Of a DNA stretch of 64,000 bases, positions 11,421-23,652 are shown piece by piece. The notes beneath the pieces are model-generated. The model worked only from the letters and a program-made list of their open reading frames with translations. It did not search any database and had not been told where the DNA came from. The stretch is from Lycorma delicatula. Its lineage: Eukaryota > Arthropoda > Insecta > Hemiptera > Fulgoridae. The stretch lies in assembly GCF_047948215.1 (NCBI RefSeq), contig NC_134456.1:77056515-77120514 (forward strand). Reading direction: 5' to 3'. Within the stretch, counting starts at the first letter, position 1; each line of letters opens with the position of its first letter. The translations under genes were made by a program, and so were the position numbers.

Positions 11421-12213
11421 GCATTCGTACTGAACTACATAATTTAATATTATTTCAAGAAATCTGATATGTATGAAATCTAAATTGATTTATAAGAACC
11501 AACAAATTTTTTAAAGGTTTTAGCGTATACTGGCCCAAAAATTGTTTTGAAATATTAAATTATTAAAATTATACATTTTTTATAAATTCAGAATATTTAA
11601 TTCATACTGACAATTTAAAAAGTATACTATTGTCAAATTTATAGCAAATAAAATCGTAAATATAGACTTTTATTAGTTTTGTAATATAATTATCAACTTA
11701 TTAAGCTTCATTATCTTTTTCTTAACAAACATAATAAATACTAACTGTTTCTTATCCTTGTGCTTTTATTTTTTTTTAAAATTAAGTTGTTTTAAGTAAT
11801 AAGAATATTAAACTACAATATATTTTTTGTTCTTAGTTGCTGCAAACAAATTTATTGTAGTTTTGATATCAACTAAATATACTTACACTGAAACAGAAGT
11901 GAAAAGTTTTTTGTGAAATTTTTTGAAATTTCAAATTTACACAAATACATAAATTTCAAATTTATCAAATACATAAATAATGGGTTACTCTCCTAAAAGT
12001 GGTTATTGTAGAAAAAAATCTTCACCAATTACAGTTATGTTTAATACATCTAAAATAACTAGCTGAACTGATAGATTATGTTTTGAATAACCTAATATTT
12101 TATATATAAATCATTTATATATATATATATATATTTATATAAAACACACTTCCATTACTTATCTTGTTTCAGTTATAGGGATGTTAGCTACAAGGGTAGT
12201 TTAAATAATATAC
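11421..12213. other. AT-rich intron sequence
   Basis: Intron 3 of the MROH1-like gene. It holds a (TA)n run at 12106-12140 and nothing else recognised. Confidence 0.5.
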
Positions 12214-12417
12214 CTGATTTATATCTTTCCCTGCAAGAGCTACAAGTATATTAGAAGCTGAAAGTTGAACTTCAGGAGCATATTCTTTGAGTCGAGTCAT
12301 TTCCTCAATACTAAATTCAATTAGTTCTTTTGTGGTAACTTCATCCAACATATTCACTTGTTCCTGACATACTTTTTCAACTGCTTTCAATATAACAATG
12401 AGATGGGCATTTGTTAT
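12214..12417 (-). CDS. MROH1: MROH1-like HEAT-repeat protein, exon 3
   Basis: A 204-nt exon (68 codons) on the minus strand, with acceptor ...TTCCTACAG at 12418 and donor GTATAT at 12213. It is phase 0 at both ends and joins exon 2 without a shift. The peptide carries helical HEAT-like segments: K-A-V-E-K-V-C, then I-E-F-S-I-E-E-M-T, then Q-L-S-A-S-N-I-L-V-A-L. By recall this aligns with the N-terminal region of animal MROH1 (maestro heat-like repeat family member 1), where ...AASNVLVAVG... occupies the same place. MROH1 is a large HEAT-repeat scaffold linked to lysosomes in mammals; insect function is uncertain. The open frame extends beyond the exon on both sides, so splice sites, not the frame, define the ends. 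Confidence 0.8.
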
Positions 12418-14819
12418 CTGTAGGAATAAAAATACATCAAAATATTTTTTTTTTATATTTTACATGTAACAGATCAAAAAACAGATGTAATGTTAAGTTC
12501 AAATATATATATACTCGTGAACATATTAAAATTGTATACTGGCTGTCCTAACATAAATTTCATTTATGTTAGGTGTTATGTTAGGAGTAGTAGGCTGTCC
12601 TACTGGCTGTCATAAGATAAATAAAAAGTTTATCTTATATTACCTTTATGTGCTTTTGTGAAACACTGGCTATTAAGTTTGGACCCTGCATTTAATATGT
12701 TTTTAAAACAGTATAAGTAAGAGATCCACATATAATAGTGTCATACAACAAAGGAGCCAAAACTCACAACACATAAATATGCAGCATAATAGAAATATGA
12801 ATTGGTCATGAAAAATACATTGAAAATGTAGCAATAATAAATACACAGCTACACATATCTTTCTTATAATTAAGAACACCAGGCATAAGTTAGTACAAAT
12901 CAATTGTTAAATCTGCTCTTCAAATGTCTCCAAACATAATGGTCTATGATTTAAGACCATAAGAACATGGCAGTGCTAAACCTTTGGTAACTATTTGTTT
13001 TTCAAAGAAGAATAGACTCATAGGCTTGTTACAAAATCATCTGAGAAATGGTACATTGTTCTAAGATACTGAAAGAAACCTCTTGTCTTTTTTATTTAGC
13101 ATATAAAGTACCAAATTAAAATAAATTAAAATTAAATATAAAGTACCAAAGTCTTTCTGTAAATATTGTCAAAAAATATGTTTGTCTGAGCTATTCCAAC
13201 AAAGCACACTACACAGTAATTTATTTCAATTTTCTGTGTAAAACCATAATTTTCTGTGAATTTATACGGTTAAGACAGCAGTAACAGGTTGAAATAACAT
13301 CTCAGTTGCTTTACTTACTGGAACTAGTCTAACAGACTGGAACTGGTGTAACAGGTTTCTACACAGATGCTAAGTAAGTAACTTCTTTTTTTTTACTGTC
13401 CTTGTACCTTCTGAATGATATTTCATAAAATGTGATTTTAAAAAAACAAATATTTAAAATATTAATATTATATATTAATATTTAAAAATATTACAACAGA
13501 GAACCATTTAAATCATTGAAATAAAATGTTTATTTCCTGTATGTGGTCAGTATAATTTTTGTTTATTATACTTATATGCTTGTAAATGTTGTCGAAAGCT
13601 TTTTTTTAAATTGCTTGTCATTCCTATGCAAACTATTTCACAATTTTATTTTCTGAATTCTACCTTATTGACACATGCAACCCTATAAAATCAAAATTTC
13701 ATTTTTTATTTTTATTTTTTATGGTTAGATTATAAAGCAATTTTATTGTTTAATGCTTCTTCTTTTTAAAAACATTTATGTATGTTATTATAACTAAAAG
13801 GAATAGTTCCTTTTTGTTTCTTTTAATGTTATGAATTTATTAAATACAATAAAGAAAAATTTAATTAAGCTGATCATATTTGAGAAAACAAGGCATTTTT
13901 TCTAGCAACAAACTGTAGCAAACGTAGCAATGAAACTGTTATTAATGGAAATGTAACAGTTTATCATGATGACTGGCTCAAGTGAATAATACATTTAATT
14001 TAAATTATTCAAATTTATAGTATCAAAAACAAATTTCATTATCTAGTAACAGAGTATACGAGAGAAAAAAGAATTTATTTTATCTCAGTGATCAAGATAT
14101 AACCATATTCTTTAGTGTTTAATATTTTACATTACACTTTATAAAATTATATTTGGAAAAAGCAGAGATATCTGTGAAAGTACTAAACATGAATAATATA
14201 AAAAAACTGCAAATGATTAAAATTAATTTTAATAAAAATAATTATATTCTGCTTCAAAGATGGAATTAGCTAAACTATTTAATAACCCATTCATTTACAA
14301 TGATGCAAAACTACAAGTTTACTTATAAATACATCCTCCTATTTTAATACACCTAATGCAACAATGTATATGTTAGAAACATATACTACACAAACACAAG
14401 CACATGAGTTTACTGTACGGCGAATGTGTCTTTCCTTTTATTATCTGCCTTAACGATATTTTTTTTGCCAATTTTTAAAATATTTTTATTGGATTACTTT
14501 TATTTAGTTCTTATTTTTGCATTATACTTCAATCTTTGGGGGTTAATTCTTTCATTTATTTATTTATTTTAACAAACAGAGGGGAAGGAATGAAGCATAA
14601 GGTTTTTTAAATTTAGCAGCTCTATCCCATCAATTGCATCTGTATTATCAAAAAAAAAAATGGCATCTGTATAATCTGATGAATCTCGATCTTTAGCTGG
14701 AAAAAACCAAAAAAACGAGATTCATCGGCACTACCATCTCTGGATTTATAGCAAATTGTGATTTGAATATTGGCAACTTTGTATAATATTCAGTTCTTTT
14801 TAAGTTTTCAAATCAATGC
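12418..14819. other. MROH1-like intron 2, AT-rich, small hairpins
   Basis: No exon recognised. Perfect inverted repeats lie at 12547-12573 (12-bp arms, 3-nt loop) and 12612-12638 (10-bp arms). A weaker one (11-bp arms GATGAATCTCG/CGAGATTCATC, 24-nt loop) lies near 14680-14725. The open frame at 12703-12903 (minus) is hydrophobic low-complexity and not convincing. Confidence 0.5.
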
Positions 14820-15420
14820 TTCAATTACTCAGCCGGCAGTTCAACAAATGTTTTCTCACCCACTAATTTTATTATATTTTTCTGACAAGAACATTTTCTT
14901 CCGCAATTTGACTTTTTATTTTCACCCGTACTAGTTCAACTGGATTAAGTTCAGAGTGGTATAGTGGCAATTTTAATATGTTATGACTATAATCCTCTGA
15001 TACTTTGATAAAGTAGTACAAGGGTGGGCTTATTAATAATTGTACCATTTCATACAGCTCAGTTTTTAATAAATCTGCTGTAATATCTCTGCTTTGCAGC
15101 CATTTAAACAGTTCCTGTTTTCTGCAATTTGAATGCATGTATTGTGAAATTTTATATTAACATCAATTGCGAGCATTGCCAAATACCAAAAATGAACAAG
15201 TGGAGGGTTTGGCATTTATTTCTAGCAATTTTTTGTAGTTCTACACATCAAGGTTCTTCCAGTATTCACCTTGCTTCTGGTTCAGTTTAAAAATCAAGCA
15301 TGCATTTGGAATTTCTCCTTCAGCCCTGCCGATACGCACCAATATCAGCTTTTTAGATCCTTTGGCTATAAGTTTTTTGAAGCCATTAACAGTTATCAAT
15401 TCAAACATAACTTTTTACCG
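14820..15420 (-). pseudogene. Tc1/mariner-superfamily DDE transposase relic
   Basis: The minus-strand frame 15138-14872 contains L-P-L-Y-H-S-E-L-N-P-V-E-L-V, the third-catalytic-residue block (PYH.ELNPIEL.W) of DDE transposases common in insects, followed by K-I-K-S-Q-I-A. Upstream on the same strand (15420-15180), in other frames, R-I-G-R-A-E-G and K-x-G-E-Y-W-K-N-L-D-V fit the first half of the catalytic core. The first two catalytic residues are not visible and several stops intervene. No terminal repeats were located. Confidence 0.6.
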
Positions 15421-16363
15421 AGTGAATGTTGATTAGTATGAAATAATAATTGGTAGTTCTTCCTGTCTAAATTTTCACTTGTTTTAAAAAATTTACTTGT
15501 CTGAAAAATATCTTGTTTTTTAACAAAAATTTCCAATTATTTTCACTCTTATTCCACCTAAAACCCACATTTCAAAGAATTTTCTGTAAATTTAGTAAAT
15601 CCAATTTATGGGCAGATTCAGGTACACTGTTTCAAAAGCTACTTATAACTTCTTTGTCACCAATGTTTAATGCCGTTAAGTAAAAATTATACACACATCT
15701 TAACAAAAGTTTTTTAAATTTAAAATATTAATTTTCTTCTTAATTCTTGATTTTCCAGGAATACAAAATATTTCATTTTCTCCCAGTTAAGTGGTAAACA
15801 CTCATCTTAATAAACATTTTCTTTGACTTTAGAAGACATTCCTCTATAAAGTAACTGAAGAAAATCCAAAAATTGTATGTTCAGAACAAATTGGCTAGAT
15901 CTTGGTTGAGGAGCTATGCAAAGACAAGCATAAATGAGAAGGTAATGTAAAAAAACTATTGATGATGAGAATTAAAAAATACTATTATTTAAAAAAGACA
16001 GAAACAAAGAATGAATATTGAAAGATACTGATTGCAAACATGAAAATAAATAATGCAAAATTAACAACATGAGTGCAACAAAGCTACCAAAAACAGTATC
16101 CAATTTATTCCTTCCACTTTACTATTACCAATGCCAACACTACTTCAGACACCTCAGATAAAATTATTGTGCCTATATATTCTCATGTTTTTTAACCTTT
16201 GGTGAGTAACAAAAACCTTCAGGAAAGGTTTTTGTTTTGTGGCATTACACACATCATTAAGCATACCACTTAAACAATACTAGCTAATTTTGATTAATCG
16301 GTTCTATTTGGTGGTAATCTCTAACAAAAAACCTATTCCTAAAAATTATCCAGGTTTTAAAAA
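15421..16363. other. AT-rich intron 2 sequence
   Basis: No coding signal. A 12-bp perfect inverted repeat (16208-16219 and 16225-16236, 5-nt loop) lies close to the left end of the piggyBac. Confidence 0.5.
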
Positions 16364-16975
16364 TTAAGACTTTGAGTGCCACAGCCGCCAACTGGTGTCA
16401 CTAGGCAGTTATATAAGGGGCCATCAGTGCCTGGCGGCCTATGTCATATGAAATGTATTATACTTATGTTGGCCTTTCAGTTCACCTGTTAACCTTTATG
16501 TGAATGTTAGTTTAATACTTAGTGTTATAAAATTGTTTGTGGTCCCAAGGTTCTTCTGTTATTTTCGTAATGGCTGACGGTGAAATCCCAAGTCCCCTCT
16601 CAGTCAAAAAAACAATGATTTAATGTTAAAAAGAAATTAGCTGCAGAAGAACATGCTTTGAAAAATGAGAGTCGGAACGGTGAATCTGGTGCCAAAAGTG
16701 ACTCTGAATATTAATATTTAGATAACAGTGGTGTCAAATCGGGTACTGAAAGTGATTTTGAGTGAAGATGAAAATCTTCACACTCAACTGAGCAAACTAT
16801 ACACAGTGAAACTGAAAAAATGATGACATTTAGATAATTGAAAATTACATTCACTTGATGTACAACAAATATGAAAGTGGCAAGTATATAGGTGACCGAT
16901 CCACCAGAATTAAAAAAAAATATTTTGTTGAAAATCCTGATCTTTGTTGTCCCATTCCAATTGATGGTATGTCAT

Positions 16976-19718
16976 TTAACTACTTTCAACTACTTTTTTT
17001 TTGTCTTCAACATTTGACTGGTTTGATGCAGCTCTCCAAGATTCCCTATCTAGTGCTAGTCGTTTCATTTCAGTATAACCCCTACATCCTACATCCCTAA
17101 CAGTTTGTTTTACATATTCCAAACGTGGCCTGCCTACACAATTTTTTCCTTCTACCTGTCCTTCCAATATTAAAGCGACTATTCCAGGATGCCTTAGTAT
17201 GTGGCCTATAAATCTGTTTCTTCTTTTAACTATATTTTTCCAAATGCTTCTTTCTTCATCTATTTGCCGCAATACCTCTTCATTTGTTACTTTATCCGCC
17301 CATCTGATTTTTAACATTCTCCTATAGCACCACATTTCAAAAGCTTCTAATCTTTTCTTATCAGATACTCCGATTGTCCAAGCTTCACTTCCATATAAAG
17401 CGACACTCCAAACATATACTTTCAAAAATTTTTTCCTGACATTTAAATTAATTTTTGATGTTAACAAATTATATTTCTTACTGAAGGCTCGTTTAGCTTG
17501 TGCTATTCGGCATTTTATATCGCTCCTGCTTCGTCCATCTTTAGTAATTCTACTTCCCAAATAACAAAATTCTTCTACCTCCATAATCTTTTCTCCTCCT
17601 ATTTTCACATTCATTGGTCCATCTTTGTTATTTATAATACAATTCATTACTTTTGTTTTGTATTTGTTTATTTTCATGCGATAGTTCTTGCGTAGGACTT
17701 CATCTATGCCATTCATTGTTTCTTCTAAATCAGCAAATCGTAACATCTTTATCTTTTCACCTTGTACTGTTACTCCGAATCTAAATTGTTCTTTAACATC
17801 ATTAACTGCTAGTTCCATGTAAAGATTAAAAAGTAACGGGGATAGGGAACATCCTTGTCAGACTCCCTTTCAATTACGGCTTCTTTCTTATGTTCTTCAA
17901 TTATTAATGTTGCTGTTTGGTTCCTGTACATGTTAGCAATTGTTCTTCTATCTCTGTATTTGAACCCTAATTTTTTTAAAATGCTGAACATTTTATTCCA
18001 GTCTACGTTATCGAATGCCTTTTCTAGGTCTATAAACGCCAAGTATGTTAGTTTGTTTTTCTTTAATCATTCTTCTACTATTAATCTGAGGCCTAAAATT
18101 GCTTCCCTTGTCCCTATACTTTTCCTGAAACCAAATTGGTCTTCTCCTAACACTTCTTCAACTCTCCTCTCAATTCTTCTGTAAAGAATTCTAGTTAAGA
18201 TTTTTGATGCATGACTAGTTAAACTAATTGTTCTGTATTCTTCACATTTATCTGCCCCTGCTTTCTTTGGTATCATGACTACAACACTCTTTTTGAAGTC
18301 TGACGGAACTTCCCCTTTTTCATAAATATTACACACCAGCTTGTATAATCTATCAATCGCTTCCTCACCTGCACTGCGCAGTAATTCTGCAGGTATTCCG
18401 TCTATTCCAGGAGCCTTTCTGCCATTTAAATCTTTTAATGCTCTCTTAAATTCAGATCTCAGTATTGTTTCTCCCATTTCATCCTCCTCAACTTCCTCTA
18501 TAACACCATTTTCTAATTCATTTCCTCCGTATAACTCTTCAATATATTCCACCCATCTATCGACTTTACCTTTCGTATTATATATTGGTGTACCATCTTT
18601 GTTTAACACATTATTAGATTTTAATTTATGTACCCCAAAATTTTCCTTAACTTACCTGTATGCTCCGTCTATTTTACCAATGTTCATTTCTCTTTTCACT
18701 TCTGAACACTTTTCTTTAATCCACTCTTCTTTCGCTAGTTTGCACTTCCTGTTTATAGCATTTCTTAATTGTCGGTAGTTCCTTTTACTTTCTTCATCAC
18801 TAGCATTCTTATATTTTCTACGTTCATCCATCAGCTGCAATGTACCGTCTGAAACCCAAGGTTTTCTACCAGTTCTCTTTGTTCCGCCAAAGTTCGCTTC
18901 TGCTGATTTAATAATTTCCTTTTTAACATTCTCCCATTCTTCTTCTACATTTTCTACCTTATCTTTTTACTCAGACCTCTTGCGATGTCCTCCTCAAAAA
19001 TCTTCTTTACCTCCTCTTCCTCAAGCTTCTCTAAATTCCACCGATTCATCTGACACCTTTTCTTCAGGTTTTTAAACCCCAATCTACATTTCATTATCAC
19101 CAAATTATGGTCGCTATCAATGTCTGCTCCAAGGTAAGTTTTGCAGTCAACAAGTTGATTCCTAAATCTTTGCTTAACCATGATATAATCTATCTGATAC
19201 CTTGCAGTATCGCCTGGCTTTTTCCAAGTGTATATTCTTCTATTATGATTTTTAAATTGGGTGTTGGCAATTACTAAATTAAACACGTAAATAATTGCTT
19301 CATCAATCTCTTCGTATACACACTCTACCTCATCATCATCATGGGCGCTTGTAGGCATATAGACGTTAACAATCGTTGTCGGTTTAGGTTTTGATTTTAT
19401 CCTTATTACAATGATTCTATTGCTATGCGTTTTGAAATATTCTACTCTCTTCCCTATCTTCTTGTTCATTATGAAACCTACTCCTGCCTGCCCATTATTT
19501 GAAGCTGAGTTTATTATTCTAAAATCACCTGACCAAAAGTCGCCTTCCTCTTCCCACCGAACCTCACTAATTCCTACTACATCCACATTTATCCTATCCA
19601 TTTCTCTTTTTAAATTTTCCAGCCTACCAACCTTTTTTAAACTTCTAACATTCCACGCTCCGACTCGTAGAATGTTATTTTTTAATTTTCTGGTGACCCC
19701 CTCCTTAGTAGTCCCCAT
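16976..19718 (-). pseudogene. RTE endonuclease-reverse transcriptase ORF, disabled
   Basis: Three main frames from 5' to 3' (high to low coordinates). 19718-18954 is the AP endonuclease: R-V-G-A-W-N-V-R-S-L, G-I-S-E-V-R-W, N-V-Y-M-P-T-S, Y-Q-I-D-Y-I, D-S-D-H-N-L-V. The usual G-D-F-N segment is missing; the frame jumps from E-E-I-D-E-A-I to L-V-I-A-N-T. 18609-18067 is the RT start (G-R-K-A-P-G-I-D-G-I-P-A-E, M-I-P-K-K, F-G-F-R-K). 18042-17809 carries A-F-I-D-L-E-K-A-F-D with the first catalytic Asp. 17818-16976 has L-R-F-A-D followed directly by L-E-E-T-M-N, so the second Asp of F-A-D-D and about ten following residues are deleted. The C-terminal part is intact (Y-G-S-E-A-W-T, C-Y-R-R-M-L, G-H-I-L-R-H). 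It can no longer work. Confidence 0.85.
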
Positions 19719-19933
19719 CTGGAGATCCTAACGGGGGACTAGTTTACCTACGGAATATTTTGCCAAGGATGGCGCCTCCATCATTGCTATATGAAAATGC
19801 AGAGAGCCACATTTTCTTGGAAAATAAGCAGCTGTAGTTTTCCATTGCTTTCAGCTGCGCAGTACTCAGAGGACTGAGTGATGTTGATATGGCCGTTTAA
19901 GTCGTCCTGACTCACGCCCCTAACTAACGCCCC
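16995..19933 (-). mobile_element. RTE-type LINE, nearly full length, with 11-bp target duplication
   Basis: A minus-strand insertion of 2.94 kb. The target duplication TTTCAACTACT occurs at 16984-16994 and 19934-19944. The plus-strand T-run beginning at 16995 is the poly(A) tail, and the 5' end is the GGGGCGTTAGTTAGG sequence at 19933. Length and single endonuclease-RT organisation match RTE-clade LINEs. The host sequence on either side is one piggyBac reading frame, confirming a clean insertion. Confidence 0.9.
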
Positions 19934-20436
19934 TTTCAACTACTAACTGATGATAAGTTTTTAACTTGACTGAGAATTAAACTAATAATTATGCAGAAGT
20001 CTTAGAACAAAAATCGGTCACCCTAAATCTCATTTATCATGGAAACCTGTAACGAAAGATGAATTATGCGTGTTTCTGGGTCTTGTTTTACACATGGGGA
20101 ACATGGAATTTAACAGAGTAAAAGATTACTGGTGTATCCATCATTTAATATACCACCTTTCCATAATTAGAATAGATTTCCATACGGAATAGATTTACAG
20201 TTATCATGAAAACTCTTCTTTTTTGTAATAATGAACAAGCAGCATGTAATCGTATTAATAAGATACAACCTTTAATTGAAATAAAAAAATGGCTAATTTA
20301 TACTATCCTAAAAAGAAATTATGTATAGACGAGTAGGGTTTTTGTGGTGCGGGCATCTAATTTTTTGACAGTATATTAAGAATAATAAACATAAATACAG
20401 GATTAAAAATGTCTTAGATAAGTAATATCTACCATA

Positions 20437-20484
20437 TTTATGCAAATTATTATTGGTTTTAAAACCAATAATAATTTGCATAAA
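20437..20484. repeat. 48-bp perfect palindrome without loop
   Basis: Arms 20437-20460 and 20461-20484 are exact reverse complements with no spacer. It lies in the 3' part of piggyBac A but is far from its termini, so it is not a transposon end. Confidence 0.95.
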
Positions 20485-20750
20485 AAAGTAATTACATTGC
20501 ACACAAATTAACATCGATTACTATGAGAACTATTAAATCCAGTCGGCACCAAATGGTGTTTATGACCCTAGAGAACATGCATTCATTCAGGAAGCCAATG
20601 GTGCCAAGAGGCGTCATACACATGTATGGCTTTATAAACAATTTTAAGACTAAAATCCTCCATTTTTTCCAGATTATTATTACTACTAAAAAATTAAAAG
20701 TTGGGTTTTCAGAAAAGTTTTATCAGATCGAGTGGCACTCAAAGTGTTAA

Positions 20751-23506
20751 ACCAACTCTCACACCTCTCCAATTGTGGGTATTTTAGTAAGTAATATTGC
20801 TCAATGTAGTGATTTTACTCGATGCAATATTTTCTTCATCTGATGAAGTAAAACACATATACATAAATTTTGTCATTTCAGTGATATCAAGTTTTTATTC
20901 AGGAAACAAATTAACAAAATTTATAAATGACAAATAATTTTAAAAAACAACAGGGGAGTGAAAAAATTATAGGCAGAAGAAAATAAAAGAGGCTTTTGAA
21001 ATGTAATATAACAGAATTAAATGAAAATTAGAATCCTGATTAAGAAGAAATGAAATGGTATTAAGCTAAATAGATAGACAAGAAATTTTATAGTAAAATA
21101 ACTATTCAGCTGCCACATTCATAAAAGTTTTTATTAAAATTATCTGATATTTACAAGTCATTACTGATAAAGCATAAGTGATTCAAACTCATTAATCAGG
21201 TAACCAAATAAGCGCTAAAAATGACTATTACGCTATTTAAAAATATTTTTCATGTATTTTACATACATAACAAAATTACAAATACACAATATCAATAAAA
21301 TTAAATGAACTCAAATAATATAGTAATTATTATTACTAAATCTAAAGAGACAATCACGGAATTGTTAACAAAAATAATTAAAACAAATCTAAAAATCAAT
21401 TAACAAATTAATGAACTTATATATGATGTTAATTTGATTAAAATTAAAATGAATCACTGGAATTACTTTTTAAGTTCAGTTCAAAATGCCCAATGAAAAA
21501 TGGAATTTGTTATTAATTAAAAATTAATAAATAATTATGGTATGAAAGATTTAAATGCAAATTTAAAAAAAAATAATAATTTTTTTTTCATGAATATAGT
21601 ACAATATCAAACTTCTTTCATAAAATTTAAAAATACTATTTAGTCTTTGTGAAACCTTTGTATCTATTACTTACTAATCAAAAAAATTCCCCATACCAAA
21701 ATTTCATCCATTATTTCATAATAAATACCCTACTTATACTTTTCATACATTCTGTTTTACAATTTGATAGCAAAATGTTGCAAACATTACATGCTACTCT
21801 CTGCTTTGAATATGTTTCAGATGTTGATAACTAAAAAACTGTCAAATACGTTGAAAAATGTACATACAAGACAAGATGTATGTCTATCATGGACATAAGA
21901 CATCAAAACTTATTGTTCATTTACAAATGTATGTTCAAAATATCTTAGACAAAAAAATGTTAATCAACTGCTTATCATAAATTGTTTAAGAAAACTAAAC
22001 TATGTCCTTTTTTTAAATTAAATAATGTTCAAGTGAAAATACAGCAAAAACGTTTAACAGACTTTTAACCAAGAAGATGGCAGCAACACTCTACAGCATA
22101 TTACAAAAATCCTGAATATTCTACATTTGAATTATGGCAAAGATCAGACCAACAGTAAGTTTCTCTAACAAAAAGAGGTATATATTATTTATCTAATATA
22201 TAAATATATATAAAACATTTGCAGAGAACTGATAGGAATGAAAAAAGTCCATGTAATTGATCAAATGAATGACAAAAGAAAACATAAAAATAAGCACTAT
22301 TAAATAACTGATAAGTAAGTGAACGTACACAAATTCTTGAGTACAGAAAAAATACAATGAAGGAAAATTGTATTTTCTTACGCCCATGTACAAATGCCAT
22401 ATCACAAAAATTCCCATATTTGGTTCCAATGAGTGGAAAGGAAACAAAGTTTATTACTGAAAATATAGTAATTTTCACATCAAAGCATTAATATAATTGA
22501 GATATCTTTGACAGTACCAATGTCAGGGTCAGTGATCTCTATATTGCTGGACAAATATCCTGTCATGCCATCCAAGTTATCAGAGAAATCAAATTAGATA
22601 ATAACAATTTATTAGTCATAAATTTCCTACTTTTAGCTACATACTGCGTGCTGTTTGTGACCCTTTGCACAAACTTCAAGAAAGGGGAAACAGGAGGATA
22701 TACACCCATAGATAACATACACCCATAGATAACACATTATCTATGGGTGGTATCTCACAAGCTATGATATATGGGAGATATCACTCTACAGAGCTATGCT
22801 TATGGAACCAGCTGTTTCATCAGTTACAGAATGATGGACAGTGTAATTTTTCATGGTATTTGTCTTAGAAAAAACAAATAAAGAATAAGGAAAAGAAAGG
22901 ATAAAAGAAGGAACCAGTATGGAAGTACTAAAAGTGAGTCATATAACTTTATAGGTATCAGCAAGTAACTAATTTAAATACAGTCAGCTGACAATCAGCA
23001 GTTGAATACATTTGTATAGAATAACTGAAAATTTAAAAAGAAATGTTTTTTTTTATATAGTTTTATATGTGTTTCAAAATCAAAGAAATCCTGATTAATA
23101 CATTATTAGCACTACAACTCCAAACATTTAAAACGTACATCCTAGCTAGATAACAATACTTACATCAACAGTATAGTACGCATACGTAACATTTTCAAGA
23201 AATGTGAAAAAATCAGCTACAATTTATGAACAAAGTAAATCCATGTTGACAATTTACATAACATTATTATAATGTGTAAGATCTACACTATTCAATGACA
23301 CATAATAAGTACAGCAAAATATATACAAAAATAAATAATCAAGCTAGTAACAAAATTATTTTTAATTTTATTTATTATTCTTTTTTTGGTGATAATTGAA
23401 AAGAAAAGTTATCTAAAACATCTTTTACTAAGAAAGAAAGAAATTTACAAGTTGTATAACCATAAATAAATTACAAGTTGTATAACCAAACATATATTAT
23501 TATTAC
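20751..23506. other. AT-rich intron 2 sequence
   Basis: No exon or transposon domain found. Small open frames at 21649-21834 and 22185-22478 are low-complexity. The one notable structure is the tandem and inverted repeat at 22701-22749. Confidence 0.5.
22701..22749. repeat. 17-bp tandem duplication followed by its inverted copy
   Basis: 22701-22717 is repeated directly at 22718-22734. The second unit then pairs with an inverted copy: arms 22720-22732 and 22737-22749, 13 bp, 4-nt loop. Confidence 0.9.
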
Positions 23507-23652
23507 CTTTGAATTTCGTTGGCGATATAAACAAGCACTTCGTAAAACTTCACAAGGATATCGCTTGGCAAGTCGGCATAATGATGCTGTAATAGATGTA
23601 CGTACCCCTTCATCCTTATCGGCCCCTGCTTCGAGAAGTGCACCAATACCAA
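23507..23652 (-). CDS. MROH1: MROH1-like HEAT-repeat protein, exon 2
   Basis: A 146-nt minus-strand exon with acceptor ...TTTCCTAG at 23653 and donor GTAATA at 23506. Phase 1 entry completes a codon begun in exon 1 and it ends in phase 0. The peptide includes A-L-L-E-A-G-A-D-K-D-E-G-V-R, then L-C-R-L-A-K-R-Y-P-C-E-V-L-R-S. This corresponds to the animal MROH1 N-terminus (...DATADKDSIV...ALC.LG.R.PEEVL..C..Y). No full open frame with its own ATG exists here, so it is easily missed. Splicing to exon 3 gives a continuous HEAT-like helix pair. Confidence 0.85.

Larger units (their letters stand above)
16571..20300 (+). pseudogene. piggyBac A transposase remnants
   Basis: ATG at 16571 opens an acidic serine-rich N-terminal region with stops. 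The frame 16855-16994 reads ...G-D-R-S-T-R-I-K...Y-F-Q-L-L and, after skipping the LINE, continues in register at 19945 with T-D-D-K-F. This recreates the piggyBac (D)-(Y/F)-F-x-L-(F/L)-x-T-D-x block. At 20030-20130 it reads L-S-W-K-P-V-T-K-D-E-L and F-L-G-L-V-L-H-M-G, the conserved element-family helix. At 20235-20280 N-R-I-N-K-I-Q-P-L-I matches the block before the catalytic centre. The catalytic aspartate motifs themselves are deleted. Confidence 0.75.
16368..20746 (+). mobile_element. piggyBac element A with matching termini, split by an RTE LINE
   Basis: Bounded by TTAA at 16364-16367 and 20747-20750, the piggyBac target duplication. The terminal inverted repeats differ at one base in 15 (left GACTTTGAGTGCCAC, right, reverse-complemented, CACTTTGAGTGCCAC). 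Inside are decayed piggyBac transposase segments on the plus strand, interrupted by a 2.9-kb RTE insertion at 16995-19933. Without that insertion the element is about 1.4 kb, so it is an internally deleted, non-autonomous copy. It lies in intron 2 of the MROH1-like gene, in the opposite orientation. Confidence 0.85.

Noticed and set aside
17498..19731. Several plus-strand frames of 65-145 codons
   Set aside because: Antisense shadows of the RTE endonuclease-RT on the minus strand.
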